This document shows positions 17,129 to 33,574 of a DNA stretch of 37,338 nucleotides, piece after piece. The stretch is taken from positions 1 to 37,338 of the forward strand of contig JAAUPA010000016.1 of assembly GCA_012034615.1 (NCBI GenBank), read 5' to 3'. This DNA is from Leptolyngbyaceae cyanobacterium CSU_1_4 (GTDB lineage: Bacteria > Cyanobacteriota > Cyanobacteriia > Elainellales > Elainellaceae). Both the position numbers and the translations under genes were made by a program. Under the pieces are notes generated by a model. That model was not told where the DNA came from. It made no database searches and was given only the letters and a program-made list of their open reading frames with translations. Within the stretch, counting starts at the first letter, position 1; every line of letters starts with the position of its first letter.

Positions 17129-18232
17129 GTGAGTCCTACTGCCACCAAACTCTCCCCCCGTCGCGTTTTTCCCTTCACTGCCATTGTTGGTCAAGAGGAA
17201 ATGAAACTAGCGCTACTGCTGAACGTTATTGACCCCAAAATTGGCGGTGTCATGATTATGGGCGATCGCGGTACTGGAAAATCCACCACGATTCGGGCAT
17301 TGGCAGACGTACTACCCGAAATTGACGTAGTAGCAGGTGATCCCTTCAACAGTCACCCCAACGATGCAGGGCTGATGAGCGACTTTGTGAAAGAGCAAAT
17401 TGAAGCCGGACAAACGCCCCAAGTGGCACAGAAAAAAGTGCCCATGATTGATCTCCCTTTGGGTGCAACCGAAGATCGGGTGTGCGGCACGATCGATATT
17501 GAAAAAGCCTTGTCTGAAGGCGTGAAAGCGTTTGAACCTGGACTTTTGGCACAGGCAAACCGGGGCATTTTATACGTCGATGAAGTCAACTTGCTGGATG
17601 ATCACCTGGTTGATGTCCTGCTCGATTCGGCAGCTTCGGGCTGGAATACAGTAGAGCGGGAAGGCATTTCGATTCGGCACCCGGCGCGGTTTGTGCTGGT
17701 CGGTTCGGGCAATCCTGAAGAGGGAGAATTGCGCCCCCAACTGCTCGATCGCTTTGGGCTACACGCCGAAATTCGCACCGTCAAAGATCCTACCCTGCGA
17801 GTCGAAATTGTGGAGCAGCGATCGGACTTTGACCAAGATCCAGAAACGTTTTTAGAGAAGCATCGGGCGCAACAAGAAGCGCTTCAACAAACCCTCATCA
17901 ATGCCCAGACTTTACTAAAGTCAGTCAACATCGATCGAGATTTGAAGATCAAAATATCTCAGGCTTGCTCCGAGTTAGACGTGGATGGTTTGCGAGGCGA
18001 CATTGTGACTAATCGTACAGCCAAAGCGCTAGCGGCCCTGGAAGGACGGACAGAAGTGACCGTCAACGATGTGCAGCGCGTCATGGTAATGGCGTTGCGC
18101 CATCGGCTGCGGAAAGATCCCTTAGAGTCGATCGATTCGGGTTATAAGGTCGGAAAAGTCTTTAATCAAGTGTTTGGGATTGTGGAGTCGGCAGAGCAAA
18201 ACGGGGCGGGGCAGCCTACAGCGATTCGTTAA
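17129..18232 (+). CDS. chlI: Magnesium chelatase ATPase subunit I
   Basis: ChlI is the AAA+ motor of magnesium chelatase (with ChlD and ChlH), which inserts Mg into protoporphyrin IX at the first committed step of chlorophyll synthesis. The 367 residues are full length for the family. Walker A is [14 protein letters not shown], Walker B is [16 protein letters not shown], and the sensor/arginine-finger region [21 protein letters not shown] (seen as [16 protein letters not shown]) is intact. The start is GTG at 17129; no ATG in frame lies between it and the conserved [11 protein letters not shown]. It is divergent from dapB and is not clustered here with other chlorophyll genes. Confidence 0.97.
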   Translation: MSPTATKLSPRRVFPFTAIVGQEEMKLALLLNVIDPKIGGVMIMGDRGTGKSTTIRALADVLPEIDVVAGDPFNSHPNDAGLMSDFVKEQIEAGQTPQVAQKKVPMIDLPLGATEDRVCGTIDIEKALSEGVKAFEPGLLAQANRGILYVDEVNLLDDHLVDVLLDSAASGWNTVEREGISIRHPARFVLVGSGNPEEGELRPQLLDRFGLHAEIRTVKDPTLRVEIVEQRSDFDQDPETFLEKHRAQQEALQQTLINAQTLLKSVNIDRDLKIKISQACSELDVDGLRGDIVTNRTAKALAALEGRTEVTVNDVQRVMVMALRHRLRKDPLESIDSGYKVGKVFNQVFGIVESAEQNGAGQPTAIR

Positions 18233-18472
18233 GGGTTGGATGGTAAACTTCTCAAAGCGCTCTAGATCCTTTCCGGTGCGCCCTAGCTCTGACTTAAAAC
18301 ACTAGCCTGGTTCAGACTCAGTCTCCTTCGGTTGATTTTTGGTGCCTCAACTTGCCTCTAAAGAAGCGGGTTCTTGCCCCTGATTTGCCGAACTTGTTGA
18401 AGCCGTTAAAATTTAAGCTGTTAAAATGAAGAAAGCTATCTCTATGTACTTTTCTTAAGCTTTCCCCTTGCT

Positions 18473-18799
18473 ATGCCTATGCCACTGCTTACCCAACCCT
18501 TTTCCATGGCAACCGCGCCGACTCTGGCTCCTGAAAAAGCAAGTCAAACGGTTTCTAAAACCTATCCCAACTACAAAATTATTGTATTGAACGACGATTT
18601 CAACACTTTTCCCTATGTAGCGGAATGTTTGATGAAATATGTTCCCAATATGACGAGCGATCGCGCTTGGGAACTGACCCACCAAATTCATGATGAAGGA
18701 CAGGCGATCGTTTGGGTTGGACCTCAAGAACAAGCCGAGCTTTACCATCAGCAGCTTAGTCGGGCAGGGTTGACTATGGCTCCTTTGGAGGCGGCTTGA
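18473..18799 (+). CDS. clpS: ATP-dependent Clp protease adaptor ClpS
   Basis: ClpS is the small N-recognin that hands N-end-rule substrates to the ClpC/ClpA-ClpP protease in the cytosol. The 108-residue frame has the ClpS core: YKIIVLNDDFNTFPYVAECL, the substrate-pocket acidic pair in NDDFNT, and the helix HQIHDEGQAIVW. The variable N-terminal tail is about 35 residues; ATG 18473 is used, but ATG 18506 (MATAPTLAPEK) is a reasonable alternative. Its 3' end overlaps by 26 bp the end of the convergent membrane protein gene at 18774. The core resembles the ClpS1-type of cyanobacteria. Confidence 0.95.
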   Translation: MPMPLLTQPFSMATAPTLAPEKASQTVSKTYPNYKIIVLNDDFNTFPYVAECLMKYVPNMTSDRAWELTHQIHDEGQAIVWVGPQEQAELYHQQLSRAGLTMAPLEAA

Positions 18800-20515
18800 T
18801 TGGCTGGCTTGACTCAATGCAGTGGGCATCTAGAAGGTGCAAGGTTTGGGTTGTGGCGATCGCGCATCGTTCCACGGCTCCAGCTAATGCCGGAATTTTT
18901 CCTGCCTGAAGTTGAGTGGCTGTTTCAAATACTTGCCTCTGAAAAGAGCTATTTACTAGCCAAACTTTGGTTAATAAATATTGGGGTTCTAAAAAGTCTT
19001 TGTGAACTAAAAAGAAATCAACGCCATAGTATTGGATAAAACGCTGCATATCTAGAAGATTTGGGCTGTACTGTGCTTGAAGCGTTGCTTCTGCCCGTTG
19101 CCTCATTTCACCGTAATAATTGACGTGGAACGCAAAAGCAAACTCGCCGCTGACTAAGACCGATCGCTGGGCAAACGCTGGAATATTATCGGCTTCGTCG
19201 TCTAAAGATGCAATTAAAATATCTTTGGGTTGGGCTGCTAAAAACTCGTAAATTGCGGCATTGTTGCCGATATTCCAAGACTCTACTAAAAATACCAAGG
19301 CAGGCGTTGCCGGAATTAGCACACTTGCCGCAATCAGTAATCCTGCTAGACTGGTTGAAAAAGTTTCTTTAAGAGTAAATGCACCTTGGTTTGAAGATAG
19401 CCGTTGGGCTAGCCATTGTTGGGCTGATTTGAGCCAAGCAAACAAGACGATGCTAGCAGCGATCGCCATGACAAAACGCAAGCTGTGATAGGTGTATCGA
19501 TTAGGATAATAAAGCTTAGGAAATAAATAATGTGCCAATAGAAACAAGCTAAATGAAGCGATTAGAACATGAACCAAAATATTAATTTTTGAGGTTACTA
19601 ATCGGCTCACCGAATGCTGAGATTTCAGCAGAAATGATAGTCCTAAACTCGTCCAGATTACTAGCGGCAGCAAGGGCGGACGAATACCGCTAGAACCATT
19701 CATTACAAAGTCGAACGGGCTCACACCAAAGTAGCGGGTTCTGCCCTGAGTACCAAACTCTGGCATAGTCTTCATTTGCTCGACTGTAAAGGCGACTCCT
19801 AGTTGTGATAGATGGTGCGAGAACGGTAAAATAACGGCTAGGGCGATCGCCAATCCCCAGATCCAAACTACATAATCTTGACGGTTCTGAGAAATTTTTA
19901 GAGAGCGATCGCGCCATTGAAATAAACGAACAGAGAGAATGCCTAGGTAAACAAAAGTGATTTGAGGAAATATCAATCCTTGCAACAAAATAATAATTAA
20001 GCAAGGAATAGTAGAACGCTTAACTAAAAAGTATAGAAAAGCTGCAAAGAGAGGATATAAAAAGGCTCTAGGACTGGCAGAAATGACATCATCTTTGAGC
20101 CAAATAGTTTGATTGAGAATTAAGGTACTAATGAACGCTGCGGATGGGACGGGTAAAATCTGTAAAAACAACTTGAACCCATAAATACTGGTGATTAAGC
20201 TAATAAAGAGCGGAACGATTTTAGCGAGTAAAAGGGGTTCAATTCCGAGCTTGGCAAAGAATGCGTAGAACGTGGTGTAACCTACAGGGGCGATCGCTTG
20301 ATAATAATCTGCGATCACATCGTTAGGAAAAAGTTGTGGATCAATGAGGCGTTGGAGCCAGACTATATGTTGACGGGCATCATCTTGAATAATGTATTGA
20401 TGACTGAACGCAAAAAGATAGAAAGTAGCCCGTAATAAATCGGGATTAGCAGACTGGCTGCAAACCAAGTGCGAGATTTGAAGGCTAATTTTCCCGATTT
20501 TAGGGCTTCCATCAT
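18774..20515 (-). CDS. Polytopic membrane protein (GT-C-like), coupled to the KDSR gene, frameshifted
   Basis: About ten membrane helices are followed by a soluble C-terminal part. A long frame starts at 20531 with an unnatural leader. In another frame, ATG 20515 gives MMEALKSGKLAFKSRTWFAA and a hydrophobic helix (SLLIPIYYGLL). One added T near 20422-20424 joins this to FYLFAFSHQYIIQDDARQH, giving about 580 residues. The restored start overlaps the reductase stop as TAATG, a strong sign of translational coupling. The acidic pair after the first helix (QDDARQH) is placed like the catalytic Asp of GT-C glycosyltransferases, but no family can be named with confidence. As the last gene of the operon it could glycosylate or move the lipid-like product; that is inference. 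Confidence 0.65.
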
Positions 20516-21330
20516 TATTTTTTACCTGCACGAACCTGAGTCACAATTTTGTCAAATTGCCAGTTCAATACTGGGTTAATCAAACTATGAAGCTTATACA
20601 AGATGCCCATTTCAACACCAGGGGCGATCGCAAATTGCTTTTTTTCAATTCCTTTAACAATGGCGATCGCCACATTTTCCGCACTCCAAGTTTCTGCTGA
20701 TGCGGTAATTTTCTGAGTTTCGGGCGGCTTGGTTTTGTTTTCTTCAGCAAGCTGGGGCGTATCGGTATCGGGAGGATAAGCGATCGCTACGTGAACACCC
20801 GATACCTTCAGTTCTCCCCGCAAAGACTCCGCCAAGCCTCGCAGCGCAAACTTGCTGGGGCTGTAGGGCGTATAGCCATAAATGCCAATTAACCCCGCCC
20901 CTGACGAAATTAATACGATCGATCCTTGTCGCCGTTGCTCCATGCTAGGTAGAGCGACCTTGATGCAATAGAGCGTTCCAAAATAATTAACCGCCATTGT
21001 GCGCTCAAAAATTTCCAGGGGGAGGTCTTGAAAATAACCAGGATAGGCAATTCCGGCAGAAGTGATGAGAATATCGGGTGCGCCTTGTTGGGCGATCGCG
21101 GCTGCAATTGCTTGTTCTGCTTGGGCGCGATCGGCAACATCTGCTGTAAAAATAAAAACTTTTGATTGAGGAAATGCATGGATAATCTCAGTCTTCGCCG
21201 CCTCTAATTTTGCCAGGTTTCGGGCAATGAGAGAAATATTTGCGCCCTGGCTTGCCAACAACTTAGCAGTTGCTTTACCAATGCCGCTGGAACCGCCTGT
21301 GATAATGGCGTGTTGTTGACTGAAATCCAT
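20515..21330 (-). CDS. 3-ketodihydrosphingosine reductase-like short-chain dehydrogenase
   Basis: The 271 residues form a classical SDR. The cofactor motif is TGGSSGIGKATA, then the SDR motif LITSAG (NAG-like), catalytic Ser in LISSGAG and YxxxK as YSPSK. Beyond the general fold, it has the segment AYPPDTDTP followed by EENKTKPPET, which is the signature of eukaryotic 3-ketodihydrosphingosine reductase (KDSR/Tsc10), where the human enzyme reads almost the same. KDSR reduces the 2-amino-3-ketone made by serine palmitoyltransferase, using NADPH. The gene starts 18 bp after the stop of the PKS-AOS gene, whose AOS domain would make such a ketone, and its stop overlaps the next gene start. Family assignment is strong; the actual substrate is inferred. 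Confidence 0.9.
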   Translation of the reverse strand: MDFSQQHAIITGGSSGIGKATAKLLASQGANISLIARNLAKLEAAKTEIIHAFPQSKVFIFTADVADRAQAEQAIAAAIAQQGAPDILITSAGIAYPGYFQDLPLEIFERTMAVNYFGTLYCIKVALPSMEQRRQGSIVLISSGAGLIGIYGYTPYSPSKFALRGLAESLRGELKVSGVHVAIAYPPDTDTPQLAEENKTKPPETQKITASAETWSAENVAIAIVKGIEKKQFAIAPGVEMGILYKLHSLINPVLNWQFDKIVTQVRAGKK

Positions 21331-21347
21331 AAAATCATCCCTAAAGT

Positions 21348-28003
<6,656 letters not shown>

Positions 28004-28082
28004 GGGCTTAAGAGATTTCGATAGGTGAATGACAAAAGGAACCGAGCAAAAGAAACCGAGCAGAAAATTTAAGCGAAGTCTT

Positions 28083-29306
28083 TTAGGAAAAGATTACAGG
28101 TAAAACTTTGAACCCGCGCAAAACAATGTTCTTGCGTCGTTCAATTTTTTCTAAATTCAATTGCAACCGGGGAAAACGTTGAATGAGGCGACTCAGCGCG
28201 ACTTGCCCTTGCATCCGCGCCAATTCAGCCCCCAAGCAATAGTGAATGCCTGAGCCAAACGGCAAGCGCGAACTTTCATGACGATGCCAACTCAAGCGAT
28301 CGGGGTCAGAAAATTGTTCTGGATCACGGTTCGCTGCTCCTAGTAAAAGATTAACCTTGTCGCCTTTTTGAATTGTTTTTCCATTCATTTCTACAGGTTC
28401 GATCGCAGTACGGCTAATAATTTGAACGGGGCTATCATAGCGCAACAACTCCTCTAAGGCATTGCCCATTAGATGGGGATTTTGCTGCAAGCTCTCTAGC
28501 GCATCTGGATGATTTAACAGAGCAAAAATGCCATTTCCAATTAAATTTTCGGTCGTCTCCTGCCCCACACTAAACAGCATACTTAAAAATCCTAATAGCT
28601 CTGCTTCACTCAACTTTCCTTCTTGATCGCAAAGCTGAATCAATTTGCTGACGAGATTATCTTGGGGATTTTTTCTAAAGTCTGCGATTAACTGACCAAA
28701 ATATTCTTTGAAGTTCAGCGCAACCTGATTAATATGTTGATAATCTTGCAGCGATAACGGTTGATCAAATACATGAAATAAGGTGTACGCCCATTGGGTT
28801 AGGGTAACACGATCGCCCATTGGAATTCCCAACAATTCTGAACTCACTAATGCGGGTAAAGGTGAAGCTAGATCCATCATAATGTCCATCTGTTTACCCT
28901 CAACCCGATCGAGTAAATGATTCACGATCGCCTCAATCTGAGGACGCAATGACTCAACTTTCAGGCTCGAAAACATTTTTTGAACCAGCGATCGGAGTCT
29001 TGTATGATCGGGCGGCTCCAGAAAAAAAAGCCAATGGCTCACGGTTTGAATCAACGGCTCAAAGTCCCCTTTCTGTTTTAGATGCAGCGCCTTATCTGCT
29101 AAGCGTTCGGGTAAATCATCCACCTTAAACCGAGCATCATTCAAAACCGCATAAACATCTTTGTAGCGCGACAAAAACCACTGATTAAACTTAAATCCTT
29201 TAACCGGATGCATCGGATCTTCCGTTCGCAGCACTTGATAAATCGGGTAAGGATCTGCCTGAAATTCTAAACTAAATGGATTAAATTCCAGTCGCTTTTC
29301 CTGCAT
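28083..29306 (-). CDS. Cytochrome P450
   Basis: A soluble bacterial class P450 of 407 residues, unbroken. Visible landmarks are the I-helix SVGQETTENL, the K-helix ExxR in EELLRYDSP, and the heme-Cys loop FGSGIHYCLG with the Cys as axial ligand. There is no membrane anchor, so it needs separate ferredoxin and reductase, which are not encoded nearby. It sits 79 bp upstream of the PKS gene and 34 bp downstream of the hydrolase gene on the same strand, so it is probably a tailoring hydroxylase of the PKS product, comparable to P450s in fumonisin and sphingofungin clusters. The oxidised position cannot be told from sequence. Confidence 0.93.
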   Translation of the reverse strand: MQEKRLEFNPFSLEFQADPYPIYQVLRTEDPMHPVKGFKFNQWFLSRYKDVYAVLNDARFKVDDLPERLADKALHLKQKGDFEPLIQTVSHWLFFLEPPDHTRLRSLVQKMFSSLKVESLRPQIEAIVNHLLDRVEGKQMDIMMDLASPLPALVSSELLGIPMGDRVTLTQWAYTLFHVFDQPLSLQDYQHINQVALNFKEYFGQLIADFRKNPQDNLVSKLIQLCDQEGKLSEAELLGFLSMLFSVGQETTENLIGNGIFALLNHPDALESLQQNPHLMGNALEELLRYDSPVQIISRTAIEPVEMNGKTIQKGDKVNLLLGAANRDPEQFSDPDRLSWHRHESSRLPFGSGIHYCLGAELARMQGQVALSRLIQRFPRLQLNLEKIERRKNIVLRGFKVLPVIFS

Positions 29307-29340
29307 ATCCGTACCCTCAAGTTTGTCTTAATCTGTAGTT

Positions 29341-30085
29341 CTAACTCGCCAATGTTTTAGCAAACAGCGCTTGCACCTGTTCCCAAGCTGCTGCCGCTGC
29401 TTCTGGATTATAGCTACCTCGGCGATCGCAAAAGAACCCATGCCCCGCCCCAGGATACTGAAAGACTTGGTGCGGCACCTGCTGTTTCTCCAGTTCCCGC
29501 TCAATTTCCTTCACCTGTTCCGCCGGAATACTCTCATCCTCTAGCCCAAAGAAAGCGTACAGCGTACCGCCAATTTCTGCCGTCCGAGCTATAGTCGGTG
29601 CGCCGCCTCCGGGGGTTCCCGTGGTAATCGCAGCGCCATAAAAAGAGGCGGTGGCTTTGATCTCAGGCAATGTTGCCGCCAAATATGCCACATGCCCCCC
29701 AAAACAAAAGCCAATACAGCCGATCGCCTCTTGATTAACCTGGGGCAATTGTTGCAGATAGGCGATCGCCGCGCCCACATCGCCCAATAGCTCCGCTGCG
29801 TGAGTTTGCTCTTTATAGCGCCGCCCTTGGGCGATCTCTTCCGAGGTATAACCGCTTTCATAGCCCGGAGCCAAACGCTGGTAAAGAGCCGGGGCGATCG
29901 CCACATAGCCAATTGGGCAAACCGCTCTGTGATTTCTCGAATGTGGGCATTCACTCCAAAATCTCCTGAATCACAACCACGGCTGGAAATCTGCCCTCAC
30001 CGAGCGGTTCTGCTAAGTAAGCATCGATTTCTAGGTCTTGATTCATCACTTTGACAGGTCTACCATGAAAATTTTGGGTTGCCAT
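29341..30085 (-). CDS. Dienelactone hydrolase family protein, two frame breaks
   Basis: ATG at 30085 (MATQNFHGRPVKVMNQDLEI) begins an alpha/beta hydrolase broken twice. At the four-base run 29958-29961 one added base restores QEIFGVNAHIREITERFAQL. At 29909-29910 one added G restores QLGYVAIAPALYQR. The result is about 248 residues, the usual length. The nucleophile elbow GFCFGGHV carries the catalytic Cys typical of dienelactone hydrolases; the acid lies in GLEDESIPA and the His in YPGAGHGFF. It is the first gene of the minus-strand operon that continues to the P450 and PKS. It may be a housekeeping hydrolase or an accessory esterase of the pathway; the sequence does not decide. Confidence 0.85.
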
Positions 30086-30140
30086 AGGTCATGATTGAGA
30101 AACTCGCAATTACACTAGAACATAAATTGTCGAGATTCCG

Positions 30141-30146
30141 TATAAT
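30141..30146 (+). promoter_or_regulatory. Possible -10 element for the GntR gene
   Basis: TATAAT stands in the 115-bp divergent intergenic region, 55 bp before the GntR-type start. No good -35 hexamer is found at 17 bp upstream, so this is tentative. The same region must contain the promoter of the minus-strand P450/PKS operon. Confidence 0.3.
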
Positions 30147-30200
30147 CCCAGCGGAAGATTGTGCTTAAGCCCCCAGTGAGGGGATTTCGGAGAAGTTAAA

Positions 30201-31188
30201 ATGGTTCAGTTCCATATTCAGCCAGATAGCGAAATTCCCGCATCTAGTCAGCTTTATAACCAAATTCGATTTGCGATCGCCTCTCGGCAATTTCCACCGG
30301 GGCATCGCCTTCCTAGCACCCGCCAATTGGCAATGCAAACCGGGCTACACCGCAACACCATCAGCAAAGTTTATCGCCAGCTCGAAGATGACGGCATTGT
30401 CGATGCCCAGGCAGGCTCTGGCATTTACGTCCGGGCACAGGGCGACGAAGGCGGCAGTTCTAGAACCCGATCGCCCATTGTCGATAAATATCCAGAGGCG
30501 CATCGGTTAGTCCAAACTAGCCTAGATGAGTTATTAGCCCAAGGCTGTTCTCTGACCCAAGCTAGAGAGCTCTTTTTAGTAGAAATCGACTGGCGGCTGC
30601 GATGTAGCGCTCGCGTTTTGGTCACGGCTCCCCGACAAGACATTGGTGCCGGTGAGCTTATGGTGCAGGAGCTAGAATTGGCGCTGCAAATTCCGGTGCA
30701 GCTTGTGCCCATGGAAGAATTAAAAGAAGTGCTGAACCAACCCGATCGGAACCGTCGTCACCAGTCGCTATTTTATTGGAGAAGCTGAGGCGATCGCCTC
30801 TCCTAAATCTGTCCGAGTGATCCCGGTCGATATCTACGACTATGGTCAAGAAATTCAAAAGCTCTTTAAGCTCACTAAAGATAGTCGTCTCGGTCTAGTC
30901 AGTCTCAGCTCTGGCATTCTCCGTGCCTCAGAAGTGATCGTTCATAGCCTTCGGGGCGATGAGCTGCTCATTATGACGACTCAGCCGAAAGATACCCAAC
31001 GTCTCAACGCCATGGTGCGCAGTTCGCAAACGATCTTCTGTTTCGACTTGCCGAGCCAAATCGCCGTTAAACAAGCGATCGCCGATGCCCGGGAAGACCT
31101 GATTCGATCGCCCCAACTCATTTGTTGCGAAAACTACATTGGTGAAAAATCCATTAGCCTGTTGAAGCGGGAACTGGGGTTGGAGTAG
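30201..31188 (+). CDS. GntR family transcriptional regulator, frameshifted
   Basis: The N-terminal winged helix (residues 5-75: LYNQIRFAIASRQFPPGHRLPSTRQLA, seen in parts as PPGHRLPSTRQLA and HRNTISKVYRQLEDDG) is a classical GntR DNA-binding domain. The first frame ends at 30788 with an unconserved tail. Removing one C from CCC at 30741-30743 gives QPIGTVVTSRYFIGEAEA and continues into the second frame to 31188, about 328 residues. The C-terminal domain is not a clear UTRA or FCD effector domain; similar proteins are common in cyanobacteria. It is divergent from the hydrolase-P450-PKS operon, so it is a candidate regulator of it, but could also be an unrelated conserved neighbour. Confidence 0.85.
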
Positions 31189-31221
31189 TGGGTTGTCAAC
31201 TTTTAGTGGGTGGGTAAAGGC

Positions 31222-31269
31222 GAGCAAATTCAAAATTAAAGGCTGTTCATTTTGAATTTTGAATTGCTC
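31222..31269. terminator. Bidirectional terminator-like hairpin
   Basis: GAGCAAATTCAAAATT (31222-31237) pairs with AATTTTGAATTGCTC (31255-31269) with one bulged A. It lies between the convergent GntR and LCP genes. The sequence attttgaactgat just after it (31270-31282) recurs at 36121-36133 beside another such hairpin, so this is also a dispersed repeat. Confidence 0.6.
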
Positions 31270-31301
31270 ATTTTGAACTGATCATACAGACCAGTAGCTG
31301 G

Positions 31302-32777
31302 CTATGATTTAGGATCAGCAAGGGCAGCCGGGCTGGGGCTAGGAGTCGAAGTAGGGCTAGGATTAGACCTGAGAGGCGCTATGGCTCTACTTCCCAAGGC
31401 ATCCTGACCCATCCGAATCGTAATATTCGACTCCAAATTTCCCGTACTCTCAATCTGCACCTCACCAAATCCCAAGGTCTGACGAATGGCTTCAGCAGCT
31501 TCCCCATCTCCCTGCTGGGCAATAATTTGAGTCTGCTCCAACCGCTGACTCCATGGATGATCCACAAATCCACCGCCATATCCGGCAGCGCTTAAGGTCT
31601 TCAGCAGTTTTGCCGTATCGAGCTTGCCCGTGCTGTCTTGAATCGCCACCTGAATAGGGGCGAAGGATTCTACTTCAGGCTCTAAACGCTCAGACCGCAT
31701 CGCTCCCTCTGAAGCAGCAGGGGGCTGAGTGCCAAAATATTGCGCCACCAGGGCATCCAGCTTGACCTGATTCGGCAGCCAGTAGCTAGCCTCAAATTGG
31801 TCGGCGGTGCTAAATTCGCCCGGAACCATTAGCATCTGGGCTTTGGGGCGATCGCTCTGCCCCGCAAAGCCCACCAGCGCTACTAACTCTTCCACGCTCA
31901 AATTGGTATCAATATTGGCTTGAATCACCGATAAAATTTGCGGCAATCTTGCCAAAGTTGCTGGGTTTAATGCCTGCTCCATCAGCGCCCGCATGAACAT
32001 CTGCTGCCGTTGTACCCGCCCAATATCTCCTAAATTGTCATAGCGAAACCGCAAAAACTGAAGCGCCTGAGCGCCATTTAAGTGCTGTTCACCCTGCTTC
32101 AAATTAATGTAAAGGTGTTGGCTGTCATCTTGGTAACGCATGTCTTGGGGCACATACAGCTTCACGCCGCCCAAAGCATCCAACAATTTTTCTACACCCT
32201 GAACGTTAATGCGAATATAGCGATCGATGGTAATATCTCCCAACAATTCACTGGTTGCCTTTGCCGCCAAGGCAGGACCGCCATCAGAGTTGGCTGCATT
32301 TAACTTCGTTAGCCCAATGCCCTGAACCCAGGTTCGGGTATCTCGGGGAATAGACAAAACGACCAGCTTGCGTTGCGCCGGGTCGAAGCGCACCATCAGC
32401 ATGGTGTCAGACAAACCATCCAGGGAATTGACTAACGCCTGATAGCCTAAATTCTCAGCGTTGGCAGGTGGATTTTCTAGATCCGTTGTCAACACCTTGA
32501 CCCCTAAAACCATAATGTTGACGGGGCGAGTTAGCGTCGGCAATTGAAGATTTTTGCCCGAAGCAACCGCTTGGTCTGGGTTAAAAGCCCTAGCCTCCTC
32601 TCGGCTCAACCGGCTTTGCATCAGCGGCGTACTAGAAATGCTCACCGCCAGCAAAGCCCCTGCCGAGGCAGACACCGCTGCCACTCCTATCAGCCCTAAG
32701 GTGAGCCATAGCCACTTCTTTGATATTTTTTCAGGAGAGAGCTCAGCAGAAAAGTTAGAAGGATTGGAAATAGACAC
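31302..32777 (-). CDS. LytR-CpsA-Psr (LCP) family protein with LytR C-terminal domain
   Basis: LCP enzymes transfer lipid-linked glycopolymers onto peptidoglycan or other acceptors on the outer side of the membrane. The 491 residues comprise a short cytoplasmic tail, one membrane anchor (about 24-50, WLWLTLGLIGVAAVSASAG), the LCP domain (about 95-270) with DTMLMVRFDP, VVLSIPRDTRTWVQG, INVQGVEKLLDALGGV and the Arg-rich QALQFLRFRYDNLGDIGRVQRQQ (conserved LRFR and D-GRxxRQQ), and a LytR_C domain (about 385-465, VAIQDSTGKLDTAKLL), ending in a Pro/Ser-rich tail. It follows a small membrane-protein gene by 88 bp on the same strand. Cyanobacterial LCPs probably attach surface polysaccharides; the acceptor is not known here. 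Confidence 0.93.
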   Translation of the reverse strand: MSISNPSNFSAELSPEKISKKWLWLTLGLIGVAAVSASAGALLAVSISSTPLMQSRLSREEARAFNPDQAVASGKNLQLPTLTRPVNIMVLGVKVLTTDLENPPANAENLGYQALVNSLDGLSDTMLMVRFDPAQRKLVVLSIPRDTRTWVQGIGLTKLNAANSDGGPALAAKATSELLGDITIDRYIRINVQGVEKLLDALGGVKLYVPQDMRYQDDSQHLYINLKQGEQHLNGAQALQFLRFRYDNLGDIGRVQRQQMFMRALMEQALNPATLARLPQILSVIQANIDTNLSVEELVALVGFAGQSDRPKAQMLMVPGEFSTADQFEASYWLPNQVKLDALVAQYFGTQPPAASEGAMRSERLEPEVESFAPIQVAIQDSTGKLDTAKLLKTLSAAGYGGGFVDHPWSQRLEQTQIIAQQGDGEAAEAIRQTLGFGEVQIESTGNLESNITIRMGQDALGSRAIAPLRSNPSPTSTPSPSPAALADPKS

Positions 32778-32865
32778 GAACAGCCTCGCAGACGAAAAAG
32801 CAGACGAAAAACGGTAGGAATTCCCTCAGGATTCGGACTTTTGACGAATCAGGGTCAAACATCCT

Positions 32866-33249
32866 TTAAGGAATGCGATCGCTCAATCGACTAATTCCGG
32901 GTAGCCGAATAGATTGACCTTGCCAAACGCGCACCATCAGCCAGATATTCACTAAAAAGTATCCTGAAGTGAGTAAACTAGACGTAATCAGCAACGGCAA
33001 ACTCAGCGAATCCGCAGCCTGTGCCCCAGACCCCAACAGGGCGTAGCCCATGATCCACCCGGTTGCTAAGGTCACAGCTAGCCGACTGGCGTTCCGGCGC
33101 GCTTTCTCCGAGTGACCTGCCAGCGATCGCCCCTCTGTCTGCCCATACAGCGTCCAAAGGGCAGGGAAAAACCCTAGCACTGGAATTAGATAAATCAAGA
33201 TCTGCAAACGGTCTAGGTCTTCACGTTCAAGCGGGTCAGATTGCTTCAT
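32866..33249 (-). CDS. Small integral membrane protein of unknown function
   Basis: From ATG 33249 (MKQSDPLEREDLDRLQ) the protein is about 127 residues with roughly three membrane helices: ILIYLIPVLGFFPALWTLY, LAVTLATGWIMGYALLGSG and LPLLITSSLLTSGYFLVNIW. An upstream extension to 33312 adds a Cys-rich, unconserved leader and is not accepted. It precedes the LCP gene on the same strand and may belong to the same unit. The family is not recognised; no enzymatic motif is visible. Confidence 0.75.
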   Translation of the reverse strand: MKQSDPLEREDLDRLQILIYLIPVLGFFPALWTLYGQTEGRSLAGHSEKARRNASRLAVTLATGWIMGYALLGSGAQAADSLSLPLLITSSLLTSGYFLVNIWLMVRVWQGQSIRLPGISRLSDRIP

Positions 33250-33574
33250 ATAAGGATGTACAACAGCGATACAATCGTATTGGACACAAGTTATACAACA
33301 TTTTGCGTTCATAGAACCCTGTATAGATTGCCGATTTTTCAGTGGATTGCCGGGGCTGCTTAAGGTTGGAACTACTGAGGTTGAACTTAGAAATAAGTCT
33401 GAATACTGGAGTGTTAGCCCCTGAGGACTGGCTAGAGATCAACTGGGGATCGGTTGGGGATCATGAATTCGTTAGCTTAGAATAAAAATTGACGAGATCT
33501 CAGGAGAATGTTAGTTTGAATGTGACTCGCTAGTAAGCATTGAATACTCAGGTGCTTGGCGAGTCAGCCTAATC

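Noticed and set aside
18455-18829. Open frame antisense to clpS
   Set aside because: It is the mirror of the well-supported clpS gene and has no recognisable domain.
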